Shown here piece after piece: positions 11,312 through 24,996 of a stretch of DNA of 64,000 nucleotides. Source of the stretch: Rhynchospora pubera. Taxonomy: Eukaryota > Streptophyta > Magnoliopsida > Poales > Cyperaceae. How positions within the stretch are numbered: the first letter of the stretch is position 1; each line of letters begins with the position of its first letter. The stretch spans positions 319,178,513 through 319,242,512 of the forward strand of contig CM051459.1 of NCBI GenBank assembly GCA_028095005.1, written 5' to 3'. Both the position numbers and the translations under genes were made by a program. Below the pieces are notes generated by a model. That model was not told where the DNA came from. It saw only the letters and a list, made by a program, of their open reading frames with translations, and ran no database searches.

Positions 11312-12562
11312 ATGGATCAAAGGGAGAACTACATGTTTGACATCCACGCTGAATATCGTATGAATTTGTTGAAGTTGTTGAAGAGTTCATAAAATGTGCA
11401 GAAGAACATCGAAAGTTGACTGGCAAACCCAGAATTTTATGTCCTTGTAAACGCTGCCTTAACTTTGAGAGACATGATAGTAATGTGATTAGATCACATC
11501 TGATTCAGCGTGGATGGATGACAACACCTAAATACCTCTGGTGGGTTAAACATGGAGGAAAGTTGGAAGAAAATTTAGATGCTGGAACGAGCAATATTAA
11601 TGTATCTGATGATTTGAAAAATATTGTACAAAATGATTGTGGGGATGATACAGAGGATAATGTAATAGTGGGTGATGATGATCATATAGAAAATCTAACT
11701 GAACAACAATATAATGATGACATTAGATAAATGATTTGGATGAAATGATGAATGAATTGCCCAGTGATTTTATTGATGATGTTCCTGATGTGTTTCAAAA
11801 GTTGAATGAAAACTCTCATATACCCTTATATCCTGGTTGCAATGAAGAGAAATTCTCAAAAAAAAAAAAACGGTTTTTAAGTTATATAACTTGAAAGCTA
11901 AAAACAATTGGAGCGATAAGAGTTTCACATCTTTGCTCGATCTTTTGCGAGAAATGCTTCCAGCAGATAATATATTGTCAGATACAACTTATAAGGCTAA
12001 AAAATTACTATGTCCTTTGAAATTAAAAGTAGTGAAAATTGCAGCATGTCCGAATGATTGCATATTATTTCGTAAGGAGTATGAGAACCTCAATAAATGT
12101 CCAAAATGTAATGCATTCCGGTACAAACAAAGAGACAGTGATTTGGATGATGAAGAAGAAAGTTGTAAGAAAAGACCAGCTGCGAAAATATTGTGGTATT
12201 TGCCTATAATACAAAGGTTTGAGCGTCTTTTCAGTAATTCAAAAGATGCTAACCTGTTAAGATGGCACGCAGAAGGCAAAAAGAAAGATGGAAAACTCAG
12301 ACATCCAGCAGATTCACCCAAGTGGAACAATATAGACAGCCATTTCATTGATTTTGGCAGTGAGCCTAGAAATTTGAGATTGGGACTATGCACGGACAGA
12401 ATGAATCCTTACGGTCTCATGAGTTTGGTTGTTTTGTTGGTTATTTACAACCTTCCTCCTTGGTTATGCATGAAAAGTAAATATCTGATGATGCCGCTAC
12501 TCATTTCTGGTCCAAAACAACCCGGCAACGATATAGATGTTTTAGTAGTGGAATGTTATTGA
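11312..12562 (+). pseudogene. TNP2-like CACTA transposase, frameshifted and truncated
   Basis: The likely start is ATG at 11312. After a frameshift near 11355 the frame gives ILCPCKRCLN and WVKHGGKLEE, the N-terminal zinc-binding part of TNP2 proteins. Further breaks at about 11730 (stop) and 11860-11880 (A-run) precede a 223-codon stretch. That stretch has the hallmarks NNWSDKSF, CPNDCILF, CPKCNAFRY and RWHAEGKK, and NPYG..., IYNLPPWLCMK and PGNDIDV. Full TNP2 proteins run several hundred residues past this point. Here the frame ends at 12562, so the catalytic C-terminal half is deleted. Confidence 0.88.
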
Positions 12563-12703
12563 ACTTGAATGAAATATGTTTTAGTAATGAAATGTTATTA
12601 TTTATGTTTGCCTTATTATTTATATTTGTTTGATTTGTTTAATTATGTTAATTGTGCTATGTAATTAATAGTTGCATGCAATTATACTTGAAAAGTTGCA
12701 GTC

Positions 12704-14960
12704 ATGTCGAATCAAGATGATCAGGATTTTACGACAAATCAAGATGAGTCGAGTTCTGAAGAGGAGCAGGTGGTTGTTAGCCGAAAGGGAAAAAAGATTA
12801 ACTGCTAAGTGCATGAAAACACGTAAAGCGATAGCCAATGGAGAAGACATGACTGTGGAATTCAATAAAGAAGGCAAACCTTGCGGTGAGAATGCAAAAA
12901 GATTCACGAATTGGTGTGCAGAAAAATTAAGAGATATGATCCCTTGCAGGTATCTAACTATATACATATACAAATATATATGTGCATGAGTGCGAATGAT
13001 ATGAATTGGTATGTGTTGTCCCTAAGGGGGGGGCGGCTTAATCAAGGTTTAGCGGAAGCAATTAAGGTTTTAGACCGGTTTGGTATGAACTACCCTAACA
13101 CAATTCAATTGGTACCCAATACAAGCAAGCACACAAGCAATTCAAGTATAGCAAGATAATAAAGAGAAAAAGAGAGAGAGAAATTGAACACTCGGTATGA
13201 TTACGGAGTTCCGACCCGCTAGAAAATGCTAGCCTTAGTCGTACGTCTCCAGGAGTTTCGCTACCACACAAGGGCGCGCTCCGTTCAATTCCACAATGAA
13301 CGGGACTACAATTTCGAACCGAATCACCTCGTCACAAGGACACTCGAGGCGGATCGGCCTAACTCGAATGACACAACGGCCTCAAAGGAGAAGAGCTCTC
13401 AACCTATTCCAACCTACACCTAGCGACAATGTCGGGGCGGTGATGTTTGAGGCTACTAAATCTCTCAAGATGGTCTAGTTATGAAAAGCTCAAGTGGGAG
13501 AGTATCCCTATGCTCAAAGGCTCAATTCTGGTCTAATTTTGCAAGGCAAAGCTCTCTAGCTCGTTAGTTGGAGAGAGAACAAGGGGTGGATATATATAGG
13601 GCTCGAAATGAGCAGTTCCCCAGCGAAAACTGGACACAGCATTGTACAACGCTGGAATATGACCGTTGTAAATTCTAACGGCTCTTTAATATAGCCGTTG
13701 GTCTGTCAGAGCGTTGTGCAACGCTATTTGCCGTCGCACAATGAAGGAGTGTATAACCAAAGGAAAACTCCGACAATTCCGTTGGAAATTGTCAGAGCGT
13801 TGCTTGCCACTGAATGGCGTTACACAACGTTAAAGGGAGACAAAAGGAACAACTCTGATAGATTCAACAGAGCGTTGTACAACTCTATATACCGTCACAC
13901 AACGCTAACGTTACCCAACGCTGAAAGACGTTGGCTAACGTTAACAGAGCGCTGTCTGAAACGGCCAGCTAACTTGGGATTTTTGTGGCGTTGTGCAACG
14001 CTATATGGCGTTGCACGATGGTACTCAGGAAATTTTCCAAGTTTTTTAACTGCAGCGTTGTACAACACTACTGAGCGTTGTACAACGTTGTGAATCAGCG
14101 TTGCCTAACTCTATATAGCGTTGTGCAACGTTGATTCACAAAAGTATGAATTTAGTTGTTCTAGCGTTGTGTGACACTATCTAGCGTTGTACGACGCTAG
14201 GTCACTGAAAACAGAATTTTGCTGGTTTATTGAGCTTTTCGCTATCTAGACCATTTCAAGGATAAACTAGGACTAAAGTATACCTTCTATCCTAGTCTAA
14301 ACTAGCCTACAAGCTCTCTAAAAATTTGATCTTGATCTTTCTTAAAGCTTTTATCCAAGTCCTCATAAATTGCATCTTCTTCCTATAAAACTCAAAGAAT
14401 ATTGTTAAATGCCAAATGATATTGTTTTGCAATCGACAAACCTAGAGACGTTTAGTACAACAGTATGCGATAATAGTATTTATCGGTTTCAATGCAGTTA
14501 TAGTAGTTGGCATGATGTGCCAAAAGAGTTGAAAATGAATTTGTTACGAGAAATAGCGAAGGATTGGAATATTCCAGCGGACCTACCATTGGCTACTAAA
14601 AAGAAAATTCTCTCCAATTGTAACGAGAAATGGAGACATTGGAAAGGCAGATTGGTGAGATATTATTACTTGCAAATCAATTATAATTCTCTCTAATTTC
14701 TGTTTATAAAAGTTTGATTCAACATTTCTGTCATTGTAGAATAAAAAATACAGGATCAATGCGCAAGAAGGTGGACCTAAGCCATGGGATGTACAAAACA
14801 TCTCGGAGGAATGAGAGGCAATGGAAGCATATTGTTCTAGTGAGAAATTTGCGGTATGAAAACAAATTTAATATAAAACAATCAATTATTTCTAGTTAGT
14901 TGTATGAAATTTGCGGTATGAAGCATATTGAAGTTCAAATGATTCTCGTACATACTTGCA

Positions 14961-14991
<31 letters not shown>

Positions 14992-15331
14992 GTTTCATTT
15001 CATTTGAAAATTATTGAATTTAAAATTAATTGTATTAGTTTTGAACTTGTAGAGTCCATGACAGCCAAACAATACAGATTGCGGCTTTTATGCGATGGTA
15101 AACCTACGCAAGGTCCTTGATCACTGTATGCTACATGAGAACCTCCCATCGGTATGGATCAAATTTTAATCTTACTATGTATATGATTAGGGTATAGTAG
15201 CAATTTTCATAGGTTATTAACTATATAAAATGTCAAAATGTAGGTTTTGCAACCGATTGGTAAGCGTTATAGTGAGAAAGAGATCAATGACACGATAAAT
15301 GAATGGTTTCGTTATTTACTTACGCTTGTAG
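12704..15331 (+). pseudogene. Second CACTA gene: Transposase_24-like plus Ulp1-protease-like exons, broken
   Basis: Exon fragments in order are as follows. 12704-12949 begins MSNQDDQDF, changes frame near 12795, then gives a GEDMTVEFNKEGKPCGENAK block and ends at CAG|GTATCT. 14498-14654 gives WHDVPKELK and NEKWRHWKGRL. 14740-14815 is weak. 15053-15151 carries TDCGFYAMVNLRK, where DCG includes the Ulp1 catalytic cysteine. 15244-15331 gives VLQPIGKRY. The Ulp1 exon has a TGA where a tryptophan codon is expected, so the gene is dead. The intron 12950-14497 is enlarged by an LTR-like insertion. Confidence 0.7.
12980..14410 (-). mobile_element. LTR-like insertion with GCGTTGTGCAACGC repeats (approximate ends)
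   Basis: This sequence interrupts an intron of the second CACTA gene and is GC-richer than its surroundings. The minus strand carries a promoter-like CCTATATATATCC near 13598. Upstream of it, a palindromic word GCGTTGTRCAACGC recurs about 15 times (13640-14210). The direct repeat aatgatat flanks a candidate interval (about 12988-12995 and 14415-14422), but 7-8 bp is atypical for LTR insertions. It encodes nothing. Its architecture parallels the solo LTR at 52281-54099. Confidence 0.5.
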
Positions 15332-15587
15332 GTCATGGTAAATGAATACAATTAACTATGTGTGATTTGTGCTTGCATGGAAATATTAACTAGCTATGTG
15401 CATGATTTCATATGGAAATGTTTGTGATCGATGCATGTGATTTGATATTGTTTGTGATTTGATATTATTTGTGATCGATGCATGTGATTTTTTATATTGT
15501 GTGATATATATATTAATTGGTACAATTGGTACAAATAATGGCTAGCAAAAAGGGGGCTAGCCCCAAAAACAGATTTAATTTTTTTTA

Positions 15588-16185
15588 ATTAGTACCGGTT
15601 TTTTTATAAAAAACCGGTACTAAATGAATTAAAATTTTCGGTTTTTTTTTAAATTAATTAATTAAATGAAATAAAATTTACAGATTTTTCGGTTTATTTT
15701 TTTTAAATTAGTACCGGTTTTTTATAAAAAACCGGTACTAAATGAATTAAAATTTTCAGTTTTTCCTTAAAATAATTAATTAAAAGAAATAAAATTTAAA
15801 GATTTTTCGGTTTATTTTTAAATTAGTACCGATTTTTTATAGACAGCCGGTACTAAAAATTTATTTTTATTATTTTTAGTACCGGTTTTTTTATAAAAAA
15901 CCGGTACTAAATGAATTAAAATTTTCGGTTTTCTCTTTAATTAATTAAATGAAATTAAATTTATAGATTTTTCGGTTTATTTTTTTTATTAGTACCGGTT
16001 TTTTATAAAAAACCGGTACTAAATGTATTATTTTTAGTACCGGTTTTTTATAAAAAATCGGTACTAATATGGTAACCTGCCTCCTTTACTACCGGCTCAT
16101 TAGTACCTGTTTTTTATTGCAGTTAGTACCTCTATTATTAGTACCTCTGCAAAACCGGTACTAATGATAGGAAAAAAATCGATAC
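15588..16185. repeat. CACTA right subterminal palindrome array
   Basis: At least six copies of the TTAGTACCGG...CCGGTACTAA hairpin are present. They are interspersed with a roughly 60-bp filler containing taaattttcggtttt that is itself tandemly repeated. The copies are more uniform than the coding remains, consistent with the ends of this family being conserved for mobilisation in trans. Confidence 0.85.
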
Positions 16186-16211
16186 TAATAATTTTATTTG
16201 GCGTAGTGTCC

Positions 16212-17650
16212 ATATGTTTTATTTATATTTGTCCACGCATTGATATCACCTTCTTTAGTAAATTTGAATTGAATAGTCAGGGTCAGTAAGTTTTAGTAGA
16301 TTCTTATTACATATAAATATAATCGTTTAATAACTTCTGACTATTTTCTATTTTGGTTTAACTTGAATTTGGATCAAGTTGCATTTATAATGACAAGTTT
16401 GATTTTCCTATTATTCACGTTTGTTCGGTTAACCATTCTCCGTTTTGGACCTGATCATCTGCGTAATTAGTTTTTTAGATGGATATTTGTATGAACATAA
16501 AAATTAGTTCTACCCAAAAAATAGATGTACTTTAGAATTATCTTGTCTTAGCTCGTTTGGATTCCATTTGAGAAGAAAAGCAGAATCGAATAAAGAAATA
16601 AATTTATTATAAACAATTTAAACTTTTTACAAAGTTACACTTCCTAATACTTCTTCCCACACCTTATCCAAACGGAGTAAAATAAAATAGTCTTTGTCAC
16701 AAAGGTTGTACGTACCACACATTGTCTATCTTTAGCATCTTATCTATTAGACTAATATTTTTCTTTCTCCTAATTTGTAAGTCCAAGTGTCCAACTTTTG
16801 TCAGGCTAATGTTTTGTTTGTTTTGATTCTTTTCAACCTACTGATTAGGAACTGCAAGAAACTTTCAAAGAGGACGTGTAATAATTCTACTATATATTCC
16901 AGTTGAGATCAACAATAGCGGATGAAACCCCCCCCCCCCCCCCCCCCTCCCCCCCCCCCCCTCCCCCCCCTACAACATTGACTTGTACTGAAAATGAAAA
17001 TGATGGATGCCGCAACAGAGTAACAACACGTTTACTCTCTTACAAGTTACAAGGACTTTTAGCCACCTGACCTCCAACATTGACTTGTACTCTTCTCTTT
17101 CCATGTACGGATGTAGTGACGTATTTGAATCATAATTACCTCTTATTCGCTGTCCCAACATCAGTGGGCAGTGGCGGCAGGAAAGGGGAACCGTGTTAAT
17201 TAATCTGACAAATTCACTCTCTGAGTACTAATTGTGAAGTAAAAGGAAGCGTGATAATTGAATTCGGGCTCTAAATATTATTATTATTATTATTAAATTG
17301 ATTTCTTATATGTATAATTATTTATTATTTTTAAGTCATTATTGACTACATCTAAAATTAAAAATTTGCACTTCGAAAAAGAATTTTACAATTGATTTTC
17401 TTAATATGTGCTATTTTCATAATTCAAATCAGTAGAGAGACGGGAAATTTCAAAGAAATCAAGTGGGTCCAAATCTAGGACAGAGGCAGTGAAATGGAAA
17501 TAATATTTGTTGTTTAGAGGGGGCCAATGATATAAAAATATTTTTTATTATTTTATAGTGACATAAAAATAATTTGTCATTTAATAACGACATATCTCTA
17601 ATTAAAATTTTTATAGTGATAATATGATATAAATCTAAATCATCCTTGTC
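16212..17650. other. Intergenic DNA with a fragment of a Mutator-like MITE
   Basis: No gene is visible. Contents are the cytosine tract at 16928-16970, a short (ATT)6 near 17280, and a segment at 17530-17650 with 'atagtgacataaaaataatttgtcattta'-type words. The latter matches the MITE at 63201-63916 and is probably a fragment of it. Confidence 0.45.
16928..16970. repeat. Poly-C tract, 43 nt with two T interruptions
   Basis: An almost pure cytosine run, broken only by T at 16948 and 16962, in AT-rich DNA. The complementary G-run could form quadruplex structures. Its exact length is unreliable in most sequencing technologies. Confidence 0.95.
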
Positions 17651-17689
17651 TCAATATCTTGATACAAGAACAATCTATAATTAATTTAA

Positions 17690-20045
<2,356 letters not shown>

Positions 20046-20258
20046 AGATTAAAGCTCTAATAGAAAATTTCAAAATACTGAAAAAAATATTTTGCTATGA
20101 TTTTAATAGAAGTCAATGCGAGCATGTTGCAAAATAATAATAATAGTCCTTTCAAAAAAACAAAATAAAAAAATTATCAGAGAGAGGGATGGAGAAAGAG
20201 TACAATATTCCGACATATAATTAAGCAAAAATATTAAATTCATAACATAATTAAATAA

Positions 20259-20527
20259 CAGAAATGATAACTGTCATCTGCAGTTTTTCCACCACTTGTC
20301 CTCGCTAAACACAAAGTGAACACATAAGATAAACATATAAATGATCAAAATGAACACTTACAAACAAATATATATATGCATATTCAACTTATTTTTATTG
20401 AATTTTAGTTGTTTGTATGTGTTCTCTTTGATCATTATAAATGTTCATCTTGTCTATTTTATGTGTTTACTTTTTATTTAGTCATAACAAATAATGGTAA
20501 AACTACAGATGACATGAATCGATTTCC
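20259..20527 (+). mobile_element. Small Mutator-like MITE, copy 2
   Basis: A 269-bp relative of 4104-4402 with ends CAGAAATGATAACTG and GATTTCC. It has the same palindromic interior with aaagtgaacac and gtgttctctttgatc. Flanking 9-mers are attaaataa (20250-20258) and attcaataa (20528-20536), one mismatch. It is more diverged than copies 1 and 3. Confidence 0.72.
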
Positions 20528-21016
20528 ATTCAATAATGGTGAATAACAAAAATGAAAAATTAAGAGAGAGAGAAAGAGTTTTTTTTTTCCCTGCTGACAA
20601 CCGTTTCGCAAATGTGAAATAATTTCATGTCAATATAACATAATTAAACATAGTGGTGATATAAATTTTCATTATTTAAAAATATTGAAATTGATGTTCT
20701 GGGCGAATATATATAGTCGAGCTGGAATAGAATAATAATCAAAGGATTAGACAGAACTTAAAATTTTTATGCCAATCCAACCTAGACCGTTGCAATCTTT
20801 ATCCGTAGACTTGCAGTATAGTGACTTGGGTGAAGTCAACAAAAGCAGTTGCTCTCACTTGTTCAGTGCAGTGCAGATATCAAATTTTGACTGAGCAAAT
20901 GCTTTAGGTGAGACCTTTCGTTAATTCATGTGCCATCGTGACAAAATTTTATGTTGGACTATTGATGGAAAATGTAAGACACTTTTTGGTATTCGACAAA
21001 GCAGTTGCTCTCAGCT

Positions 21017-21226
21017 ATGCCTAGGCGCGGTGTATCGTTTATACGCGAATCCGTTCCATTCTGTCCAAATATAAAATTTGTGTAAAATATAATTCAAAAT
21101 ATAACCATTATGTCACGTTCCGTCGGAACGAAACAAATAACGAACTATTTTGGTACAATTCATTACTAAAACAAAACGGTAAATGGAACAATCATTCCGT
21201 ATCCGTTTTCAACATTACCGGCCCTG
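21017..21226. mobile_element. Short hAT-like MITE inserted in a satellite monomer
   Basis: A 210-bp insert is bordered by the direct repeat gctctcagct (21007-21016) / gctctcggct (21227-21236), which splits a monomer of the tandem array. The right end reads in reverse complement CAGGGCCGGTAATG, a common hAT-type terminus. The left end (CCTAGGCGCGGTGTA) is only partly complementary. GGAACG/CGTTCC words recur inside. Confidence 0.5.
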
Positions 21227-21828
21227 GCTCTCGGCTGTGTCCAAGTATTCAATTTTATTACTGCAACCAAAAAAATTAAATAAATAACATTTACCTGGAC
21301 CGAGTTTCATTTTGTAAGAAACTTTACAAGGCCGAGGGGCCGAGGGGCTTCCACTTGGAGTGGATTTTGGATAACACTAGCGTATTTTGATAGCAATTTC
21401 CACAAAATTAACTGGTAATTCAACTGTTAATAAATGCTTTAATATCAAAATTGGTTTTGGCAACTAACGTATTTTGATAATTTTTAGGGTGTTCCATCAA
21501 TTTAGGGGTGCCCAAATAAATTTCCACACAATTAATTACAATGAACAATAAAATGTATGCAAGATACTAATTAATGGACGTTAGAGTTCTTGAGGGTTAA
21601 ATTATGATTATTATTTTGACCCAATAAATAATATAAACCACAAGATATGATTAAATTATTAAAGAAATTGAATAATGTTGAATCTTGGTGGTTAGAAGCA
21701 CTGAGAAAGCATTTCAAGATTCATAAAAGTAAAAACATTGTTTGTTATTATTTTTGTGGAAGTATAACTTTTTTCCTTTTATGACAAGCCAAGTATAAAT
21801 TATAGAAGGGAGAGAGTGCCAGAGTGGG
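21227..21828. other. Intergenic DNA, nothing recognised
   Basis: AT-rich sequence without gene signals. The LINE target site lies at its right edge. Confidence 0.4.
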
Positions 21829-21847
21829 TTATCTTGACAAGTTTTTA

Positions 21848-24210
21848 TTTTTATTTTTTTTTTGAGCAAAAGGGGCCCGAGGTGGGCATCCATTCAACAA
21901 AAAAGTTAACTGTTACATACTAAACGAAAAAACTAAACCATTGCTAAGGAACAACTTAAGGTTGATTCCTAGCAATTGGTTACCTACCAATATTAGGCTG
22001 CTATCAACTACAGCTAAACACACAATTAAAACTACTGACAACATCTCAAACACAGCTCAGACAATGAAGAAAACAGAACATATCTCAAAATAACAAAAAA
22101 ACAACAACAAGAAACTAAGTGATTAAAACTCCAGATGAGATTGTAGCCTCTGATGCGTACTAAGCTGAGTCCACATCATCCGAAACGTGCCCATCACTAG
22201 TTTCATTGCTTCTTTGTATAGCCGCTAAGTCTCTAAAGCTGGCCTCCATCTGAGTAGAAAAGCCTGTCCAGAAATGGTATAAACAAAGAGTATTAAAGTA
22301 AATTATATAAGGGCTAGATCCCTTAGCATCATTAAAGATTCTTTTGTTTCTTTCAATCCAGATGTTCCAAACTAGAGAAGCTAGGATAGTTTTTGAATAG
22401 ATCTTATTCGACTTATCCAAATTATTTACACTATCCCATAAGGTACTAAGGTTGGACCAATCTAAACTAATACCCCTATTATTAAAAAGATTAAAACTAA
22501 TCCAGAATGATTGAACATAAGGGCACTTTAGAAATAAGTGCTCTACTGTTTCTTCATTCTGACAAAACTGGCATTTGTTTGGACCATAATGTCCACGTTT
22601 GATCAAGTTATCAAAAGTCAATACTTTATTATTCAAAACCAACCAAAGAAGACATTTGTATTTCAAAGGTATTTTGAGATGCCAAACAGAGCTCTGAAGA
22701 TCAGTAACTACCCCACTATTGTTCAGCAGAGAATAGAAGGATTTGACCGTATAAATGCCATTTCTTTCCAGATTCCACCAGACACTATCTAACTCGTCAC
22801 TAATGTTACTATTATGAATGATATTACTAAGGTTTATTTTTTCTACTCTTAAATCTTTAGAAACTCCTCTAGTTAAAAAGAAATTTATATTTCCTTTATT
22901 CCACACTTGAGCCAAGGAAATACTGTTTTTCTTCTTAGTTTTGTTAAAGATGAGAGGAAATTGCTTGGAGATAGGGAGATTATCAAACCAAATGTCTTTC
23001 CAGAAATTAATATTGGTTCCATTCCCAATTACACTCCTGCTACCTATTCTAAAAATTGGAAACAGTGCTTGCAAACTTCTCCAAAAATGGGAATAACCTA
23101 CAAAGCCATGTTTACCAAAGTACTTTTTGATTAACAACTCCTTCCAAATTCCTTTATATTCCTTAAACAAGTAATTCCAGATCCATTTGGCTAAAAGAGC
23201 ATAATTCATATGGAACAAATTGAGAACCCCCCAACCCCCAAACTCTTTCTTCCTACAGATTTGATCCCAATTCACTAAACTATACTTTCTCTTTTCATTT
23301 CCTTGAAAAGAGCCCCACAAAAAAGCTCTTCTTATTCTATCTATCTTTTCAATTACCCATTTAGGGCATTTGAAATACGATAGATAATAAAGAGGTAAAG
23401 AAGTGAGCACTGAGTTAATTATTACTACCCTACCACCAAGAGACAGTGCATTTCCCTTCCACTTATTCAACTTAGTGTTAAATTTGTCTATGAGGGTTTG
23501 CCAATTCTGCCTATTAGGTTTTTTCCAATGCAGAGGTAATCCCAAATAAGTTATGGGAAGACTACCATACTTACATTGCAGAATATTAATTGCTACTTCT
23601 TGCTCCTCTTGTTCTAAATTGAGAGTGATCATTTCTGATTTTGCAAAGTTGATTTTCATCCCTGAAATATTCTCAAAGGCTCTAAGAGTACAGGCTAATT
23701 TTTGTATAGCTATATTATCATGATTTATGAAAAGAAGTGTGTCATCTGCATACTGCAGATGCATCACTTTCTTTCCATCATCTAAAGTTGGACCTAAGCC
23801 AGAGAAGTGACCAACATTTATACCTCTATCTAATAATTTTGCTAACCCTTCAGCTGCTAAGATGAAGAGATAAGAAGATAAGGGGTCACCCTGCCTTAAT
23901 CCTTTTTTGCATTCAAAAAAAGTCCCTGTTATGCCATTAACCTGAACAGCTACTCTGCCTCCTATCAAAAGACTTTTAATCCAACATATCCAAGTATTTG
24001 CAAAGCCTCTTTGTCTTAGGGTTTCAAATAAATAATCCCAACTAATATTGTCAAAGGCCTTCTCAAAGTCAAGTTTTAGAAGGAGGCCTTTTTCTTTGCT
24101 GCCATGTACTGAATGTAGGATTTCATGTGCAACAACTACACCTTCCAAAATATACCTTCCTTTTAGAAAAGCACTTTGATTTGGCTTAATTATTCTACAC
24201 AAAATAGGAA
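21848..24210 (-). mobile_element. 5'-truncated LINE (non-LTR retrotransposon)
   Basis: The insert is flanked by a perfect 19-bp target duplication, ttatcttgacaagttttta (21829-21847 and 24211-24229). The minus-strand 3' end is A-rich (T-run at 21848-21862), as expected for target-primed integration. The body carries the C-terminal two thirds of ORF2 only; endonuclease and ORF1 are missing. The clean duplication and long intact frame indicate a fairly recent, truncated insertion. Confidence 0.93.
22160..24202 (-). CDS. LINE ORF2 fragment: reverse transcriptase and zf-RVT regions
   Basis: A 680-codon frame is open to a TAG at 22160-22162. It has no ATG: the frame enters at PILCRIIKPNQSAF directly at the insertion border (codon TTG at 24202). 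Reverse-transcriptase motifs are KLDFEKAFDNISWDY, GLRQGDPLSSYLF and the catalytic YADD in LQYADDTLLF (about residues 150-160). Further on are CQFCQNEETVEHLFLKC (zf-RVT, about residues 560-580) and the WNIWIERNKRIF tail typical of plant L1-type elements. It cannot be autonomous because the endonuclease domain is absent. Confidence 0.93.
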   Translation of the reverse strand: MCRIIKPNQSAFLKGRYILEGVVVAHEILHSVHGSKEKGLLLKLDFEKAFDNISWDYLFETLRQRGFANTWICWIKSLLIGGRVAVQVNGITGTFFECKKGLRQGDPLSSYLFILAAEGLAKLLDRGINVGHFSGLGPTLDDGKKVMHLQYADDTLLFINHDNIAIQKLACTLRAFENISGMKINFAKSEMITLNLEQEEQEVAINILQCKYGSLPITYLGLPLHWKKPNRQNWQTLIDKFNTKLNKWKGNALSLGGRVVIINSVLTSLPLYYLSYFKCPKWVIEKIDRIRRAFLWGSFQGNEKRKYSLVNWDQICRKKEFGGWGVLNLFHMNYALLAKWIWNYLFKEYKGIWKELLIKKYFGKHGFVGYSHFWRSLQALFPIFRIGSRSVIGNGTNINFWKDIWFDNLPISKQFPLIFNKTKKKNSISLAQVWNKGNINFFLTRGVSKDLRVEKINLSNIIHNSNISDELDSVWWNLERNGIYTVKSFYSLLNNSGVVTDLQSSVWHLKIPLKYKCLLWLVLNNKVLTFDNLIKRGHYGPNKCQFCQNEETVEHLFLKCPYVQSFWISFNLFNNRGISLDWSNLSTLWDSVNNLDKSNKIYSKTILASLVWNIWIERNKRIFNDAKGSSPYIIYFNTLCLYHFWTGFSTQMEASFRDLAAIQRSNETSDGHVSDDVDSA

Positions 24211-24383
24211 TTATCTTGACAAGTTTTTAAACGGGTTGGATTTGCATCAAACAAGTTTTCAAGGGCTTAAATGGGGTATATTTTTGACTCTTCAAAGGAC
24301 CAATTTATTGAAGGATCCAACCGCTGTGGTCTGTAATACTTTTCCTGGGTTGAAATGGAAAAGAATTGTTGTAAAAAAATATG

Positions 24384-24996
24384 TAGGATGAAAAATTCGC
24401 TTACAAATCGAATATGATTCGTATCCGAACATATTCGTATTCGTATTTGTATCCGATAAAATAAAAATATGGATACGGATATGGTTTTGACCATTATCTG
24501 ATCTGTATCTGTATTTGACAAAAAAAATTATAGATATTATCCGTGTCCGATAGATATTCGATCCGTTTATCCGTATATTAAGCGCCACAAGACGGTTAAT
24601 ATAATTACTCTTCTAATATTATAGAGAATATTTGATTAGATAATGCATAGTTTTTATTAGATAGATTGACTTACGATGATATTTTGATTGGACTAGTAAT
24701 ATCAAAATATTATCAAGATAATTACATATAATGATAACATTAAAATTATTTCTTTTTTCTCTTATTGTGATGATTACATATGATTAATATAATATTTTGA
24801 TGTATAGTGACATTTGATATCAATATTATTATTTTATTTACTTTTTATTTATATTAGTTTGTTAATTTATAGTCATAGATATCTGTTTTAAAATATGAAA
24901 TATATTTGTATTCATATTTGTATTCGTACTCTGCAATATCTGATCTGTATTCATATCCGTTTAATATCTGAGCCGTATCAATTTGTTTTCATCGTA
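24384..24996. mobile_element. hAT-like non-autonomous element rich in GTATCCG/GTATTCG
   Basis: The ends TAGGATGAAAAATTCG and (reverse complement) TACGATGAAAACAAATTG are similar. Both subterminal regions are crowded with attcgtat, tatccgta and ctgtatctgta words in opposite orientations. It is about 613 bp, close to the 628-bp element at 61916. The flanking 8-mers are only half matched, so the insertion is old or the ends are slightly misplaced. Confidence 0.5.

Larger units (their letters stand above)
10440..16208 (+). mobile_element. CACTA (En/Spm) transposon, degenerate
   Basis: The element starts CACTACAACAAAAAAG and ends GGCGTAGTG, flanked by the 3-bp duplication tcc (10437-10439 and 16209-16211). 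Both subterminal regions are packed with a palindromic unit reading TTAGTACCGG...CCGGTACTAA. Two transposon genes are recognisable on the plus strand: a TNP2-type transposase (11312-12562) and a split gene with Transposase_24 and Ulp1-like parts (12704-15331). Both are broken by stops, frameshifts or deletion, so it is not autonomous. An LTR-like sequence lies inside an intron of the second gene. Confidence 0.92.

Noticed and set aside
10460..16185. CRISPR-like array of palindromic repeats with spacers
   Set aside because: The repeats are subterminal hairpins of a CACTA transposon in plant DNA. Spacing is irregular and there are no cas genes.
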